Shown: positions 35,909-45,904, numbered from the stretch's first letter. The stretch is 64,000 bases of DNA from Streptomyces sp. M41(2017) (GCF_002078175.1 NZ_MWFK01000001.1:1736001-1800000); one strand, 5' to 3'. The notes: generated from the letters alone by a model not told the origin. Program-made: numbers and translations.

Positions 35909-37642
35909 CTAGAGGCCGCGTTGGGCCTCGTACAGGTTGCCCGGGCGCACGGCGTCGGTCGTTCCGTACAGCTCCAGGCGGGCGTGCAGGTCGCCGGTGA
36001 AGTCGGGGACGTCGATCTGGTCGAACTCGGTGACCTCGTTGACGCCGACGGTGGCGCTGTAGGGGGCGAGCCCGTCGATCCTCATCAGGCCGGCGCGGCC
36101 GTTGGTGACCCGGATGTTCCAGTGGGTGAAGCGGGCGCCGAAGAGCGGTCCTGCGGAGGCGTCGCCACCGTGCCGGCCGTCGTTGTCCACGGTGATGTCG
36201 GTGCGGACGTTGGCGAACGGCAGTCCGCGGTGCGAGTCGAAGGTGCCCATCCGCATGTCACCGCGCGACCAGACGTTGTAGGACGACAGGCCCTCGACGT
36301 TGATGCCGTGCAGTTGGGTCCCGGCGGGCGCCGGGACGGTGCGCTCCTCGATGGTGAAGTCCTCGATCAGGTTGTCGTGCGAGCCCTCGCGGCAGAAGTA
36401 CGGGTGGTGGGAGCCGCGGCCCGCGACCCGGGTGCGGCGCAGGGTGCAGGCGGAGGCGGCGACGAGGCCGAAGCCGTTGTCGACGTGGCGCACGGTGACG
36501 TCGTCGACCCAGCAGTCGTAGGCGCACTGGAGGACGACGCCGTTGTACCCCTTGTCGAGGAGGTGCGGGGACTGCGGTGTCTCGACGGCCTCCAGGGTCA
36601 GGCCCTCCACGCCGGAGCCGGTCAGTTCCTCGACGTGGGTGGTCAGCCGGGGGTCCCACTCGGGGCGGACGTCGAGCGGCAGGGGCCGTTCGAGCGTCAC
36701 CCTGCGGCCCCTGACGCGGGCCACGCGGACGGGCCACTCGTAGGGGACGTACGACGTCAGTTTCGTCTTGTCGTCCCAGGAGTACGCCTCCGGGCCGGGG
36801 CCGCCGCCGGACATGTGCTCCAGGAGGGTGTGGTCCGCGTCGTCGGCGAGGCGGAGCAGGACGAGGGCGCCGGGACGCAGCCCGGAGGCGTCCGCGACGG
36901 TCACCGTCCAGGAGCCCTGGCGTGCGGGCTCGACGGTGGTGAGGGTCTGCCAGGCGTCGCGCGTGTTGCCGGTCCATCCCTCGAAGGGCCACGCCTTCGC
37001 CCTGATGGCGTCGACGAGGGAGTCCAGGCGGGCGGTGGGGGCCAGCCAGATGAGGCCACCGGCCCAGGACCAGGAGGACTTGTCGCCTCCGTAGCGGGAT
37101 CCGTAGGCGCCGATCAGCTCGGTGAGGTTCTTGGTCGCGTAGAGCGTGGTCCGGCCGCTGCCGGCGCCCCGGAGGACCACGTTCGAGTGACCGATGCGGA
37201 TCAGGTCGTCGATGCGGTAGGTCCCGGGCGGGATGGTGACCGTGCCACCGCCGGCCCTTCCGGCGGCGGCGATGGCACGGTTGATCGCGGGGGCGCAGTC
37301 GGTCGTCCCGTCGGCGGCGAAGGCCCCGTGGTGGCGGACGTCGGTCACGGCACGGTGCCGGGGCAGGCGTGCCGCCCCGCCGCCGAGGCCGGCCCTGCCG
37401 ACGTAGGGGATCTGCGGGTGGGTGAACGGGGAGCGGGTGAACTCGCGCCAGATCGCCGGTACTTCGCCGTGCCGCGCCGGGCTGCTCGGCGGGCTCCCGG
37501 CCGTCGCCGCCACCTGCCCGGCCGCTGCCGCCGGGCCCGCCGCCACGCCGGTCACGGCGACGGCCGCCACGGCCGTGGCGCTGCCGAGCAGGGTCCGTCT
37601 GGTCATCCCCGCGCGCCCGCTGTTCCGGTGCCTGTCGCTCAT
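35909..37642 (-). CDS. Tat-secreted right-handed beta-helix protein (pectate-lyase-3-like)
   Basis: This 577-residue protein has a twin-arginine signal (MTRRTLLGSATAVAAVAV) ending near GPAAAA. The segment HHGAFAADGTTDCAPAINRAI ... GGGTVTIPPGTYRIDDLI marks the pectate-lyase-3/GH28-type parallel beta-helix, with long Asn/Asp-rich turns to the end. It probably acts on an extracellular polysaccharide, but catalytic residues are not identifiable by eye. ATG 37642 is chosen; starts at 37660 and 37690 are in frame. Confidence 0.82.
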   Translation of the reverse strand: MSDRHRNSGRAGMTRRTLLGSATAVAAVAVTGVAAGPAAAAGQVAATAGSPPSSPARHGEVPAIWREFTRSPFTHPQIPYVGRAGLGGGAARLPRHRAVTDVRHHGAFAADGTTDCAPAINRAIAAAGRAGGGTVTIPPGTYRIDDLIRIGHSNVVLRGAGSGRTTLYATKNLTELIGAYGSRYGGDKSSWSWAGGLIWLAPTARLDSLVDAIRAKAWPFEGWTGNTRDAWQTLTTVEPARQGSWTVTVADASGLRPGALVLLRLADDADHTLLEHMSGGGPGPEAYSWDDKTKLTSYVPYEWPVRVARVRGRRVTLERPLPLDVRPEWDPRLTTHVEELTGSGVEGLTLEAVETPQSPHLLDKGYNGVVLQCAYDCWVDDVTVRHVDNGFGLVAASACTLRRTRVAGRGSHHPYFCREGSHDNLIEDFTIEERTVPAPAGTQLHGINVEGLSSYNVWSRGDMRMGTFDSHRGLPFANVRTDITVDNDGRHGGDASAGPLFGARFTHWNIRVTNGRAGLMRIDGLAPYSATVGVNEVTEFDQIDVPDFTGDLHARLELYGTTDAVRPGNLYEAQRGL

Positions 37643-37805
37643 GCCCGTCCGCCCTTCCATGGTGCTCGTCCGACCCGACATGATTTTCATGGATGTGAAC
37701 GACGTTCAGATCTGCGTCGGCGGCGAGCATGCCACGAGGACCCCGCGCACCGGAAGAGGTCGCGCATGGGTCAGAGGGATGGGTCCAATGGAGAGGCGGG
37801 GAGCG

Positions 37806-38297
37806 TCAGTTGGCGGGACGCTCGGTCAGGTGGGTGAACGCGTCCAGGTTGCGGGTCGACTCGCCGCGGGACACCCGCCAGTCGTACTCCTTGCGGATCG
37901 CGGAGGCGAAACCGAGCTCCAGGAGGGTGTTGAAGGAGCCGTCGGCCGCTTCGAGGACCGAGCCCAGCAGCCGGTCCACCTCTTCGGGGGTGACGGCGGC
38001 CAGCGGCAGCTTGCCGACCAGATAGACGTCCCCGAGGGGGTCGACCGCGTAGGAGACGCCGTAGAGCTTGAGGTTGCGCTCCAGGAGCCAGCGGTGGACC
38101 GCCGCGTGGTTCTCGTCGGGGTGGCGGACCACGAAGGCGTTCAGCGACAGCGAGTGCTTGCCGACGATCAGTGAGACCGTCGTGGACAGCTTGCGGGTAC
38201 CGGGCAGTTTCACCACGTACGAGCCCGCCGCCGGACTCTCCCACTCCAGCTCGGCCTCGGTGAGGACCTGCTCGATGATCGACGCTGCGTCAGCCAT
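37806..38297 (-). CDS. YbjN-domain protein
   Basis: This 163-residue protein has the type-III-chaperone-like alpha/beta YbjN fold: LSTTVSLIVGKHSLSLNAFVVR, HRWLLERNLKLYGVSYAVDPLGDVYLVGKLPL, SFNTLLELGFASAIRKEY. Its role is not established; it is commonly the gene beside mshA in streptomycetes. It lies 113 bp upstream of nothing else on its strand, and mshA ends about 110 bp to its right. Confidence 0.87.
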   Translation of the reverse strand: MADAASIIEQVLTEAELEWESPAAGSYVVKLPGTRKLSTTVSLIVGKHSLSLNAFVVRHPDENHAAVHRWLLERNLKLYGVSYAVDPLGDVYLVGKLPLAAVTPEEVDRLLGSVLEAADGSFNTLLELGFASAIRKEYDWRVSRGESTRNLDAFTHLTERPAN

Positions 38298-38410
38298 GCA
38301 GCGAGCGTACGTGACCGCTCCGGACGAGGCTCACCCCCTCCGGGCGCGGGACCCACCGCCTCCGGGCGCGCGACCGCACCCGCTCACCGGCAGGCCGTGC
38401 GCGGACCGCC

Positions 38411-39748
38411 TCAGGCGTGGTGCGCCCGCACCCGGCGCCGGTGTTCCTGGGTCGCCGCCGCGTAGACGTCCGCCGTCGCGGCGGCCGCGGTGTCCCAGCC
38501 GAAGCGCTCCGCGTGCCGGGCCGCCGCGGCGCCCATCCGGTCCGGGAGGGTCGCGTCGTCCGCGAAGTCGCCCAGCACGCGCGCGTAGTCGGCGGGATGG
38601 TGGCCGGGGACCAGGAAGCCCGTCTCCTCGTGGCGGACGGCCACCGGCAGACCGCCGACCTCGGCGGCGAGCACCGGCGTGCCGGCCGCCTGCGCCTCGA
38701 TGGCGACAAGCCCGAAGGACTCGCTGTAGGAGGGCATCACCAGGACGGAAGCGGCCCGGAACCAGTCGGCGAGCTGGTCCTGGTCGACGGGCGGCCGGAA
38801 CCGCACGACGTCGGCGATGCCCAGCCGCGCGGCGAGCTTCTGGAGCCCCTCCGGCTTGGCGAGCCCGCTGCCGCTCGGTCCGCCGACCACCGGGACGACG
38901 ATCCTGCGCCGCAGCTCGGGCCGCTCGTCGAGCAGTACGGCGACCGCGCGCAGCAGCACGTCGGGGGCCTTCAAGGGCTGTATGCGGCCCGCGAACAGGG
39001 GGATCAGGGCGTCCTGCGGCAGGCCGAGGCGGGCCCGGGCGGCGGCCCGGCCGTCGGCGGGCCGGAAGCGGTCGAGGTTGACGCCGGGGTGCACGACGGC
39101 GACGTTGCCGGCCGCGGCCTCGTAGTGGCGCACGAGTTCGTCGGCCTCCTCCGCGGTGTTCGCGATGAGGCGGTCGGCGGCGCGCACGATCTGGGTCTCG
39201 CCGATGACGCGAGCGGCGGGCTCGGGGGTGTCGCCCTCGGCGAGCGAGGCGTTCTTGACCTTGGCCATGGTGTGCATGGCGTGGACGAGGGGGGCGCCCC
39301 AGCGTTCTGCGGCCAGCCAGCCGACGTGGCCGGAGAGCCAGTAGTGGGAGTGCACGAGGTCGTAGTAACCGGGCCGGTGACCGGCCCACGCCTGCATGAC
39401 GCCGTGCGTGAAGGCACACAGCTGGGCGGGGAGATCTTCCTTGGCGAGGCCTTCGTAGGGGCCCGCGTCGACGTGCCGGACGAGGACGCCGGGGGCCAGC
39501 TCGACGCAGGGCGGGAGCGCGGCCGTGGTGGCGCGCGTGAAGATCTCGACCTCGATGTTGATCGCGGCCAGCCGCTGGGCCAGCTCCACGATGTAGACGT
39601 TCATGCCGCCCGCGTCGCCCGTGCCGGGCTGGTGCAGCGGCGAGGTGTGCACGGAGAGCATCGCTACGCGTCGGGGCCTGCGGTGCAGCCTGAGCCGCGA
39701 GGGCGCCGCCGCCGAGCGACGCCCGAGCCTGCTGACGTACTGGCTCAC
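38411..39748 (-). CDS. mshA: D-inositol-3-phosphate glycosyltransferase MshA
   Basis: This 445-residue GT4 enzyme performs the first committed step of mycothiol synthesis, joining UDP-GlcNAc to 1-L-inositol-1-phosphate. Visible landmarks are [20 protein letters not shown] (N-terminal loop), [24 protein letters not shown] (Arg/Lys nucleotide contacts) and the EX7E region [17 protein letters not shown] 39748 follows AGGAGG. Mycothiol is the main thiol of actinomycetes, consistent with host identity. Confidence 0.94.
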   Translation of the reverse strand: MSQYVSRLGRRSAAAPSRLRLHRRPRRVAMLSVHTSPLHQPGTGDAGGMNVYIVELAQRLAAINIEVEIFTRATTAALPPCVELAPGVLVRHVDAGPYEGLAKEDLPAQLCAFTHGVMQAWAGHRPGYYDLVHSHYWLSGHVGWLAAERWGAPLVHAMHTMAKVKNASLAEGDTPEPAARVIGETQIVRAADRLIANTAEEADELVRHYEAAAGNVAVVHPGVNLDRFRPADGRAAARARLGLPQDALIPLFAGRIQPLKAPDVLLRAVAVLLDERPELRRRIVVPVVGGPSGSGLAKPEGLQKLAARLGIADVVRFRPPVDQDQLADWFRAASVLVMPSYSESFGLVAIEAQAAGTPVLAAEVGGLPVAVRHEETGFLVPGHHPADYARVLGDFADDATLPDRMGAAAARHAERFGWDTAAAATADVYAAATQEHRRRVRAHHA

Positions 39749-40030
39749 GTGGCGTTTCCTCCTCGCTGCGGGCATGCCGGTCGGAGGACACAGGGCGCCC
39801 TCCAGGAGGGGGAACGCCGGAGGCCTCCGCTCCATTTCCGCTTTGCCGAATCATTACCGCTGATCGCTCAACCGTTCGATCCGAGAGTGCGTCTGCCCCG
39901 CTGCCCGCGCGGTACTCCGCACGGCGCGAGCCCGCGGGCCCGTCATGGTTGTCCACAGGGCTGTGGGGGGCCGCCGGAGGTTGTCCACAGGCCGGAACGG
40001 CCCTCGTCGGAGCCGCCTACTCTCGTACGC

Positions 40031-40879
40031 ATGGCAACCCGCGCAACGCCCCATCACCTCGCTCGGCTTCGTTCGAGCGCGGCGACCCCTGTCGTGGGCA
40101 CGGTGACGCGCGGGACGACGAACCCCAACCGACTGCGGCGCATGGACCGCTGGATCGCCGCGACGCACGGCGCCGAGCTCCGCAGGTCCCCGGACCCCGT
40201 CGCGGTCGACCTGGGCTACGGGGCGGCTCCGTGGACCGCGGTCGAGCTGCTGACCCGGCTGCGCACCGCCGCCCCCCGCACCCGGGTGTTCGGCGTGGAG
40301 ATCGAGCCGGCCCGCGTCGCCGCCGCCCTGCCGTACGAGCGCGAGGGCCTCACCTTCCGGCACGGCGGCTTCGAGGTCCCGGTGCCGGGCCGTCCGTTGC
40401 TGATCCGCGCGGCGAACGTGCTCCGCCAGTACGACGAGGAGCAGGTCGCCGAGGTCTGGCGGCGGCTGTGCGGGCGGCTCGCACCGGCCGGACAGGGTTC
40501 GCGGGGCGGACTGCTCGTCGAGGGCACCTGTGACGAGATCGGCCGCCGGCACGTCTGGGTCGCCCTCGGCCCGGAGGGCCCGCGCACGGTCACGTTCGCC
40601 ACCCGGCTCGGCTCCCTCGACCGTCCGTCCGACCTGGCCGAGCGGCTGCCCAAGGCCCTCATCCACCGCAATGTCCCGGGCGAGCCCGTGCACGCCTTCC
40701 TGCGCGACTTCGACCACGCCTGGGCGGCCGCCGCACCGTACGCGTCGTACGGCGCCCGGCAGCGCTGGATACGCGCGGTCCGCGACCTGTCGGCCGACTG
40801 GCCGCTCGCGGACGGGATCGCGCGCCGGCGCCAGGGCGAAGTGACGGTCCGCTGGGAGGCGTTGGCGCCGCGGTTCTGA
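40031..40879 (+). CDS. Class I SAM-dependent methyltransferase-like protein
   Basis: This 282-residue protein has the SAM-binding Rossmann segment VDLGYGAAPWTAVELL and acidic loop FGVEIEPARVAAA, followed by LIRAANVLRQYDEEQVAEVW. The glycine loop (GYGAAP) is a slight variant. The substrate is unknown. The gene diverges from mshA. TACTCT lies seven bases before the ATG and no ribosome site is visible, so it may be leaderless. Confidence 0.85.
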   Translation: MATRATPHHLARLRSSAATPVVGTVTRGTTNPNRLRRMDRWIAATHGAELRRSPDPVAVDLGYGAAPWTAVELLTRLRTAAPRTRVFGVEIEPARVAAALPYEREGLTFRHGGFEVPVPGRPLLIRAANVLRQYDEEQVAEVWRRLCGRLAPAGQGSRGGLLVEGTCDEIGRRHVWVALGPEGPRTVTFATRLGSLDRPSDLAERLPKALIHRNVPGEPVHAFLRDFDHAWAAAAPYASYGARQRWIRAVRDLSADWPLADGIARRRQGEVTVRWEALAPRF

Positions 40880-41086
40880 CGCACGGCGGAACCACTCCGT
40901 CCGCGAACGGGCGGGAACGATCTCGATGAGTCGCACGTCACACAGGCCGGGGGACGAGATCGTCATGCCGGGCGGGGCTGGTGGGAAGGGAGTTCTTGCC
41001 CGGCTCTGTCGCATTGCGCGCCGCCATGGCACGATCCCCGAGGCGTCCGGAAGTTACTGACGGTAAATCAGGTAGGGGGCGGAGCA

Positions 41087-42196
41087 ATGGGATCCGGCAA
41101 GCGGAGCCTGACCACGGCGACACTGTTCCTGGCCTGCGCGTGTGCCTGCGCGGTCCTGGCGGCACCAGGAGTGGCGTACGCGAGCCCGGCACCGAAACCG
41201 ACGACCACCGGCACCCCGACCGCCCCACCGGCTCCGACGGCGACACCGAAGCCGGTGAGCACCAAGGAACTCGAGGCGGTCCGCCTCAAGCTCGACAAGC
41301 TCTACCACGACGCCGCCGTCGCCACCGACGCGTACAACGCGGCGGAGGAGAAGACCGAGAAGCAGTCGGCCGAGATCGTCGACCTGGCCCGGGAGATCGT
41401 CAAGGGCCAGGCGAAGCTGGACGAGTTGAAGGACCGCGCGGGCGCCGCGGCCCGCGCGCAGTACCGCGGCGGCAGCCTGCCCCCCGAGGCCCGGCTGTGG
41501 CTGAGCGACAACCCGCAAGGCTTCCTCGACGGCGCGGGCCGCGTGCGGGCGGGCGAGCACGCGACCAAGGGCCTGCTGGACGAGATGGCGCGCACCCAGC
41601 AGGACCTGAAGCAGTACGAGAAGGACGCCTCGGCGCAGTGGAAGAAGCTGGAGGCCAACCGCGAGGCCAGGGCCGAAGCCAAGAAGAAGATCACCAAGCG
41701 GATCGCCGCCGCCGAGCAGTTGGAGTCCCAGCTGGAGAAGAAGGAGAAGGAGCGGCTGGCGAAGCTGGAGGAACAGGCCGCGTACCAGGCGCAGTCGGTC
41801 TGGCTCGGCTCCGGCGTCCTCGCGGAGATCAAGAGCAAGGCGTCCGCGGAGGGCAGGAAGGCCGTGAAGTACGCGACGGACCAGATCGGCAAGCCGTACG
41901 TGTGGGGCGCCGAGGGGCCGGGCTCGTTCGACTGCTCGGGCCTCACCTCGCAGGCCTGGGCCAGCGCAGGCCACCCCATCCCCCGCACCTCGCAGGAGCA
42001 GTGGAAGCAGCTCAAGCACGTCGCGGTCCAGGACATGCGCCCCGGCGACCTCGTCATCTACTTCGACGACGCCAGCCACGTCGGGATGTACATAGGCGAC
42101 GGCGCCATCGTGCACGCCCCCCGGCCCGGCCGGAACGTGACGATCACCGGGGCCGGTTCGATGCAGATCCTGGGCGTCGTACGACCGGACGCGTAG
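41087..42196 (+). CDS. NlpC/P60 peptidoglycan endopeptidase
   Basis: This 369-residue protein has a signal peptide (about 1-32), a Pro/Thr linker, and a long coiled coil (about 60-250: EEKTEKQSAEIVDLAREI, KKITKRIAAAEQLESQLEKKEKE). The C-terminal NlpC/P60 domain (about 262-369) carries catalytic C283 (FDCSGL), H331 (SHVGMY) and H343 (VHAP). It should cleave wall peptides, as RipA/SwlA-type enzymes do in growth and spore release. The ribosome site GGGGGCGGAG is strong. No c-di-AMP riboswitch was recognisable upstream. Confidence 0.92.
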   Translation: MGSGKRSLTTATLFLACACACAVLAAPGVAYASPAPKPTTTGTPTAPPAPTATPKPVSTKELEAVRLKLDKLYHDAAVATDAYNAAEEKTEKQSAEIVDLAREIVKGQAKLDELKDRAGAAARAQYRGGSLPPEARLWLSDNPQGFLDGAGRVRAGEHATKGLLDEMARTQQDLKQYEKDASAQWKKLEANREARAEAKKKITKRIAAAEQLESQLEKKEKERLAKLEEQAAYQAQSVWLGSGVLAEIKSKASAEGRKAVKYATDQIGKPYVWGAEGPGSFDCSGLTSQAWASAGHPIPRTSQEQWKQLKHVAVQDMRPGDLVIYFDDASHVGMYIGDGAIVHAPRPGRNVTITGAGSMQILGVVRPDA

Positions 42197-42759
42197 GGCG
42201 GCACCGCGGCCTCGGGTGCCCGGCGGGGCGGTCCTCGCGTGACGCCGCGCGAAACGGCGCGTGCGACACGGCTGGACACGCCTCGCACGACGCGGCCTCG
42301 GGGCTTCGGCGGCTGGGCGGCTGGGCGGCTGGGCGGCTGGGCGGCTGGGCGGCTGGGCGGCTGGGCGCAGTGTGCGTGACGCAGGGCACGTGAGCTGCCG
42401 CACCCGAGGTCCGTGCGCGAGGTCCGTGCGCGATGCGCGCACCCGGTGCCGACGCGGGACCTCTGCACACGGTCCGTCACGCGCGCCCGTCGGCGCGCCC
42501 GTCGCCAGTGACCCACCGCACGTGACCCACCGCACCGTTGCGCCCGCCCCCTGTCCCCGAGGACGTGACCTTCGTCATCCCTGGCGGGAGCGCGTCCTGT
42601 CCAAATGCGGTACGGGATGCGGCATATGACGCTGGCCCTTTGCCCCGCGCCGTGCCGTGCGCCATTCCGTTGCGGCACCGACGGGCGCTATGGTCCCCGT
42701 CGGTGGGTCGAGGTCCTTCGCCCCACCACGCCCTCGGGGGGAGGGAAGGAACCCAGACG
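42197..42759. other. 563-bp gap rich in short tandem repeats
   Basis: No gene recognised. It contains the octamer array at 42311-42366, a doubled GGTCCGTGCGCGA near 42417-42445, and a doubled GTGACCCACCGCAC near 42508-42540. The end provides the promoter of the receiver-PP2C gene. Confidence 0.5.
42311..42366. repeat. Seven tandem copies of the octamer GGCTGGGC
   Basis: Seven perfect 8-bp copies occupy 42311-42366. Length is not a multiple of three and no gene covers it. It is a likely variable-number locus. Confidence 0.9.
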
Positions 42760-44091
42760 ATGCCCGTACCCGTACCGCGGCAGAGAGCGATCCCGGCCGT
42801 GGAAAGTGGTCAGGCTCAAGCCGTGTTCTCACCCGGCGGCCCATCCGGAGACACAACCGGCGGCCTCGCCGGGACAGCACCGGCGCCCCGTGCCGCCACG
42901 ACCCCGGTCGACAGCACCACCAATCTCACCCTCCTGGTCATCGAGGACGACCCGGCGGGTGCCCTCGGCGTACCCGAAATGCTCGACGCGGCCGGCAGGC
43001 CGATCCGGATCCGCACCGCCCGCAACCTCACCGAGGCCGAGCGGCTGCTCACCCATGACGTCCACTGCATCCTGCTCGACCTGGCGCTGCCCGCCCCGGG
43101 ACGCACGACGGACGTCGCGGACGAGCTGGCGACCCTCAAGCACGTCCTGGAGCTCGCGCCCCGGCACGCCGTCCTCGCGCTCACCGCGTCCGGCGACACC
43201 GAGACCGGCGCGGAGGCCGTCCGGGTCGGCGCGCAGGACTACCTCTTCCGTGACGAGCTGGACAGCCGACTGCTGAGCCGCGCGATCCGGTACGCGGTGG
43301 AGCGGAAACGTTCCGACAAGGCGGAGCGACGACTCACCGAGTCACGGCTGCGCGCCCAGGAGAACGCCCGGCTGGAGCGCGGCCTGCTGCCGACTCCGCT
43401 GCTGGAGGGCTCCTCGCTGCGGTTCGCCGCCCGCTACCGCCCGGGCCGTTCCCGCGCCCTGCTCGGCGGCGACTTCTACGACACGGTGCGCACGGCCGAC
43501 GGCACGGTGCACGCCATGATCGGCGACGTCTGCGGGCACGGGCCCGACGAGGCGGCGCTCGGCGTGGAACTGCGCATCGCCTGGCGCGCGCTGACCTTCG
43601 CGGGGCTGTGCGGTGACGAACTGCTCTCGACGCTCCAGCAGGTCCTGGAGCACGAGCGGGAGAGCGACGAGATCTTCGCGACGCTGTGCACGGTGGACAT
43701 CGCGCCGGACGGCCGCCGTGCCGGGCTCTGCCTGGCCGGTCACCCGTCGCCGCTGATCGCCCGCCCGGGCCGCCCCGCGGAGCTGCTGCCGTACGAGAAC
43801 AACGGCCCCGCCCTCGGCCTGCTGCCCAACGCCCGCTGGCCGCGCATGCAGGTGGAACTGGGTGCCGCGTGGAGCCTGATGCTCTACACCGACGGTCTGA
43901 TCGAGGGCCACACCGGCGTCGGCAACGAACGCCTGGGCCAGGACGGCATGGTGGACATGGTCCGCCGCCAGCTCGCCCAGGGCCTGGAGGGCGAGGAGCT
44001 GCTGCGCGCCGCGGTGAGCGAGGTTCGCGAGCTCAACGGCGGGGAGCTGGCGGACGACGTGGCCGTCCTGCTGCTCGACCGGAAGCCGTAG
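42760..44091 (+). CDS. Receiver-domain PP2C (SpoIIE/RsbU-type) phosphatase
   Basis: This 443-residue protein has a disordered ~45 residues, then a response-regulator receiver (LTLLVIEDDPAGALG, ILLDLALPAPG with the predicted phospho-Asp). A short coiled linker follows, then a PP2C-type phosphatase (LLGGDFYDTV, MIGDVCGHGPDEAALG, YTDGLIEG, DDVAVLLL), whose metal-binding Asp residues are present. It probably dephosphorylates an anti-anti-sigma factor under two-component control. The ATG at 42760 sits behind GGAAGGAA; an upstream extension is not needed. Confidence 0.9.
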   Translation: MPVPVPRQRAIPAVESGQAQAVFSPGGPSGDTTGGLAGTAPAPRAATTPVDSTTNLTLLVIEDDPAGALGVPEMLDAAGRPIRIRTARNLTEAERLLTHDVHCILLDLALPAPGRTTDVADELATLKHVLELAPRHAVLALTASGDTETGAEAVRVGAQDYLFRDELDSRLLSRAIRYAVERKRSDKAERRLTESRLRAQENARLERGLLPTPLLEGSSLRFAARYRPGRSRALLGGDFYDTVRTADGTVHAMIGDVCGHGPDEAALGVELRIAWRALTFAGLCGDELLSTLQQVLEHERESDEIFATLCTVDIAPDGRRAGLCLAGHPSPLIARPGRPAELLPYENNGPALGLLPNARWPRMQVELGAAWSLMLYTDGLIEGHTGVGNERLGQDGMVDMVRRQLAQGLEGEELLRAAVSEVRELNGGELADDVAVLLLDRKP

Positions 44092-44157
44092 CCCGAGCAG
44101 TAGCCGTAGCCCCAGTCGTAGCCGGGACGCGTCGCGCGGCGGCACGGGGAATGCAGC

Positions 44158-44212
44158 CACATGGCCCACTGCCCTGCCGCCGGTGTCCGGCGGCAGGGCA
44201 GTGGGCCATGTG
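44158..44212. terminator. Bidirectional terminator, 26-bp perfect stem
   Basis: 44158-44183 pairs perfectly with 44187-44212 (loop TGT) between convergent genes. It is exceptionally long for a simple terminator. Confidence 0.88.
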
Positions 44213-44240
44213 CAGTGGCAGTGAGCAGTGAGCAGTGCCT

Positions 44241-44588
44241 CTAGCGTCCGCCGTTGTAGGGGCCGTACGGGCCGTCGCTGCTGCTTCCGCCGCGGCGGCC
44301 GCGGCCTCCTCCGGAGACCTGGCGCAGCGCGGGACGGACGTCGACGAAGAAGACGATCGTGGCGATCAGGCCCGCGATCTGCAGGAACAGCATGGGAACC
44401 AGCAGGTTCACGGCGACCGTGACGCCGAGGATGATCAGCCAGAACATCTTGTTCTGCTTCTCCGCGGCGCGGTAGGCGTCGTCGCGGGCGACCGCGGCCA
44501 TCACCAGCGCCACCACAGCGAGCACCAGCATGGCCGTGAAGATCAGCCACATGAGGCCGCCGAATGCCGTCATCAGCACAATGCCCAC
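44241..44588 (-). CDS. DUF2516 family membrane protein
   Basis: This 115-residue protein has three hydrophobic segments (about 5-30, 47-67, 68-85; the last two nearly continuous) and a Gly/Arg/Ser-rich cytoplasmic tail. The pattern AAEKQNKMFWLIILG between helices is typical of DUF2516, a small actinobacterial family of unknown function. The start is uncertain: GTG 44588, GTG 44579 or ATG 44573. It lies downstream of the HbhA-like gene on the same strand. Confidence 0.8.
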   Translation of the reverse strand: MGIVLMTAFGGLMWLIFTAMLVLAVVALVMAAVARDDAYRAAEKQNKMFWLIILGVTVAVNLLVPMLFLQIAGLIATIVFFVDVRPALRQVSGGGRGRRGGSSSDGPYGPYNGGR

Positions 44589-44694
44589 CGCCCGGGTCTA
44601 GTCGTCGTGTGGCAAACCGTACCCGGAGAACGGGTCGGTGAGTCCGAGAGTGCCCGGCCCGTCCGAGGACGTGCCGGGCACGGACACCACTCGC

Positions 44695-45285
44695 CTACTT
44701 GGCGGGCGGGGTGGTCTTCTTGGCGGCCGGCTTGCGGGCCGCGGGGGCCTTCTTCGCCGGAGCCTTCTTGGCGGGCGTGGCGTCGGCCACGACCACCGGC
44801 TTGGGCTGGGTCTTGATCTCGCCCGGCTCGGCGTTCGGCTCCACCGCGATCGCGAAGTCCTCGATCTCCTCGGCGGCCTCACCGCGCCAGGTGCGCACGG
44901 TCAGCTCGCCGTGCTCGGCGACCTTCTCGTACGTCTCCCGGGCCTTGACGGCGTACTCGGCGGCGACGCCGACTCCGCGCAGGGCGAAGTCCTGGGCGGA
45001 CTCACCGAGCTTCTTCAGGTCGGTGTCGAGGGAGTTGATGAACTCCGTCACCTTCGTCTGCAGGTTCTCCTGCGCCTCCTTGGCGCGGGCGGAGGCCTTC
45101 TCCTGCACGGTGTTCGGGTCGATGCTCTTCACCGTGTCGATGCGCGCCGGCGCCTCGGTGCGGATCTGCTCCACCAGGCCGGGGACCTTCTTCGCCTGCT
45201 GCACGGCGAGGTCGGCGGTGCCGGCCAGGAAGTAGAGCGGGGTGGGGTCGGTGGCGGCCTTGCGGATGTCGTCGGTGATGGCCAT
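44695..45285 (-). CDS. Heparin-binding-hemagglutinin-like protein
   Basis: This 196-residue protein has a helical, coiled N-terminal 150 residues (MAITDDIRKAATDPTPLYFLAGTADLAVQQAKKVPG) and a Lys/Ala/Pro-rich C-terminal tail (TPAKKAPAKKAPAARKPAAK) as in mycobacterial HbhA. HbhA binds sulfated sugars and associates with lipid bodies; the role in a streptomycete is unknown. The ribosome site GGGAGGA precedes the ATG. It is downstream of an XRE gene (61-bp gap), probably one operon with DUF2516. Confidence 0.85.
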   Translation of the reverse strand: MAITDDIRKAATDPTPLYFLAGTADLAVQQAKKVPGLVEQIRTEAPARIDTVKSIDPNTVQEKASARAKEAQENLQTKVTEFINSLDTDLKKLGESAQDFALRGVGVAAEYAVKARETYEKVAEHGELTVRTWRGEAAEEIEDFAIAVEPNAEPGEIKTQPKPVVVADATPAKKAPAKKAPAARKPAAKKTTPPAK

Positions 45286-45346
45286 GACGGTGGTCCTCCC
45301 GTGAATCGCTGTCAGCTGAGGGTTTTCGTGGTCCGCACGCAGGTGG

Positions 45347-45877
45347 TCAACTGGCGTTCTGCTGCGGACCGGCATCGTTGCCGTCGGCCGTGCGGGGGCC
45401 GCGGACGGCGGTGTCCGGTGCAGGCTGGGCGCCCGGTATGTCCTGAGCCGCGGGCACGCCGGTGCCGGGGTCCTCGTCGGTCCCGGGCACCTCGGTGTCG
45501 TGAGCGGTCTCGTCCGCCGTCGTGATCTCGAATCCGTTCTCCTTGCGGAAGGACTCGTAGATCTGGAGCAGCACCTGCTTCTGCCGCTCGTTCAGCGTGG
45601 GATCGGCGAGGATGACGGCACGCGTCTCCACCTCGTCCCGGTCCCGTTCGGCGTCGAGGATCCCGGCCCGCACGTACAGCGTCTCGGCGGAGATCCGCAG
45701 GGCTTTCGCGACCTGCTGGAGCACCTCCGCGCTCGGCTTGCGCAGCCCGCGCTCGATCTGGCTCAGATACGGATTGGACACCCCGGCGGCGTCGGCGAGC
45801 TGCCGCAGGGACAACTGCGCGGTGCGCCGCTGTTCCCGCAGATACTCACCAAGATTGCCGACGTTGAGCGATGCCAT
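45347..45877 (-). CDS. XRE-family transcriptional regulator
   Basis: This 176-residue protein has an N-terminal helix-turn-helix (about 8-65: LGEYLREQRRTAQLSLRQLADAAGVSNPYLSQIERG). A helical segment (about 75-120: LNERQKQVLLQIYESFRKENG) and a disordered acidic tail follow. The ATG has GGAG upstream. The perfect palindrome at 45905-45932 lies in its promoter, so autoregulation is likely. It leads the HbhA-like/DUF2516 group. Confidence 0.88.
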   Translation of the reverse strand: MASLNVGNLGEYLREQRRTAQLSLRQLADAAGVSNPYLSQIERGLRKPSAEVLQQVAKALRISAETLYVRAGILDAERDRDEVETRAVILADPTLNERQKQVLLQIYESFRKENGFEITTADETAHDTEVPGTDEDPGTGVPAAQDIPGAQPAPDTAVRGPRTADGNDAGPQQNAS

Positions 45878-45904
45878 GGCTCCACCATGCCGCATCTCCG
45901 CTAA

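Noticed and set aside
40880..41086. Possible c-di-AMP (ydaO) riboswitch before the NlpC/P60 gene
   Set aside because: This riboswitch often precedes such genes, but its conserved core sequences were not visible in the 207 bp.
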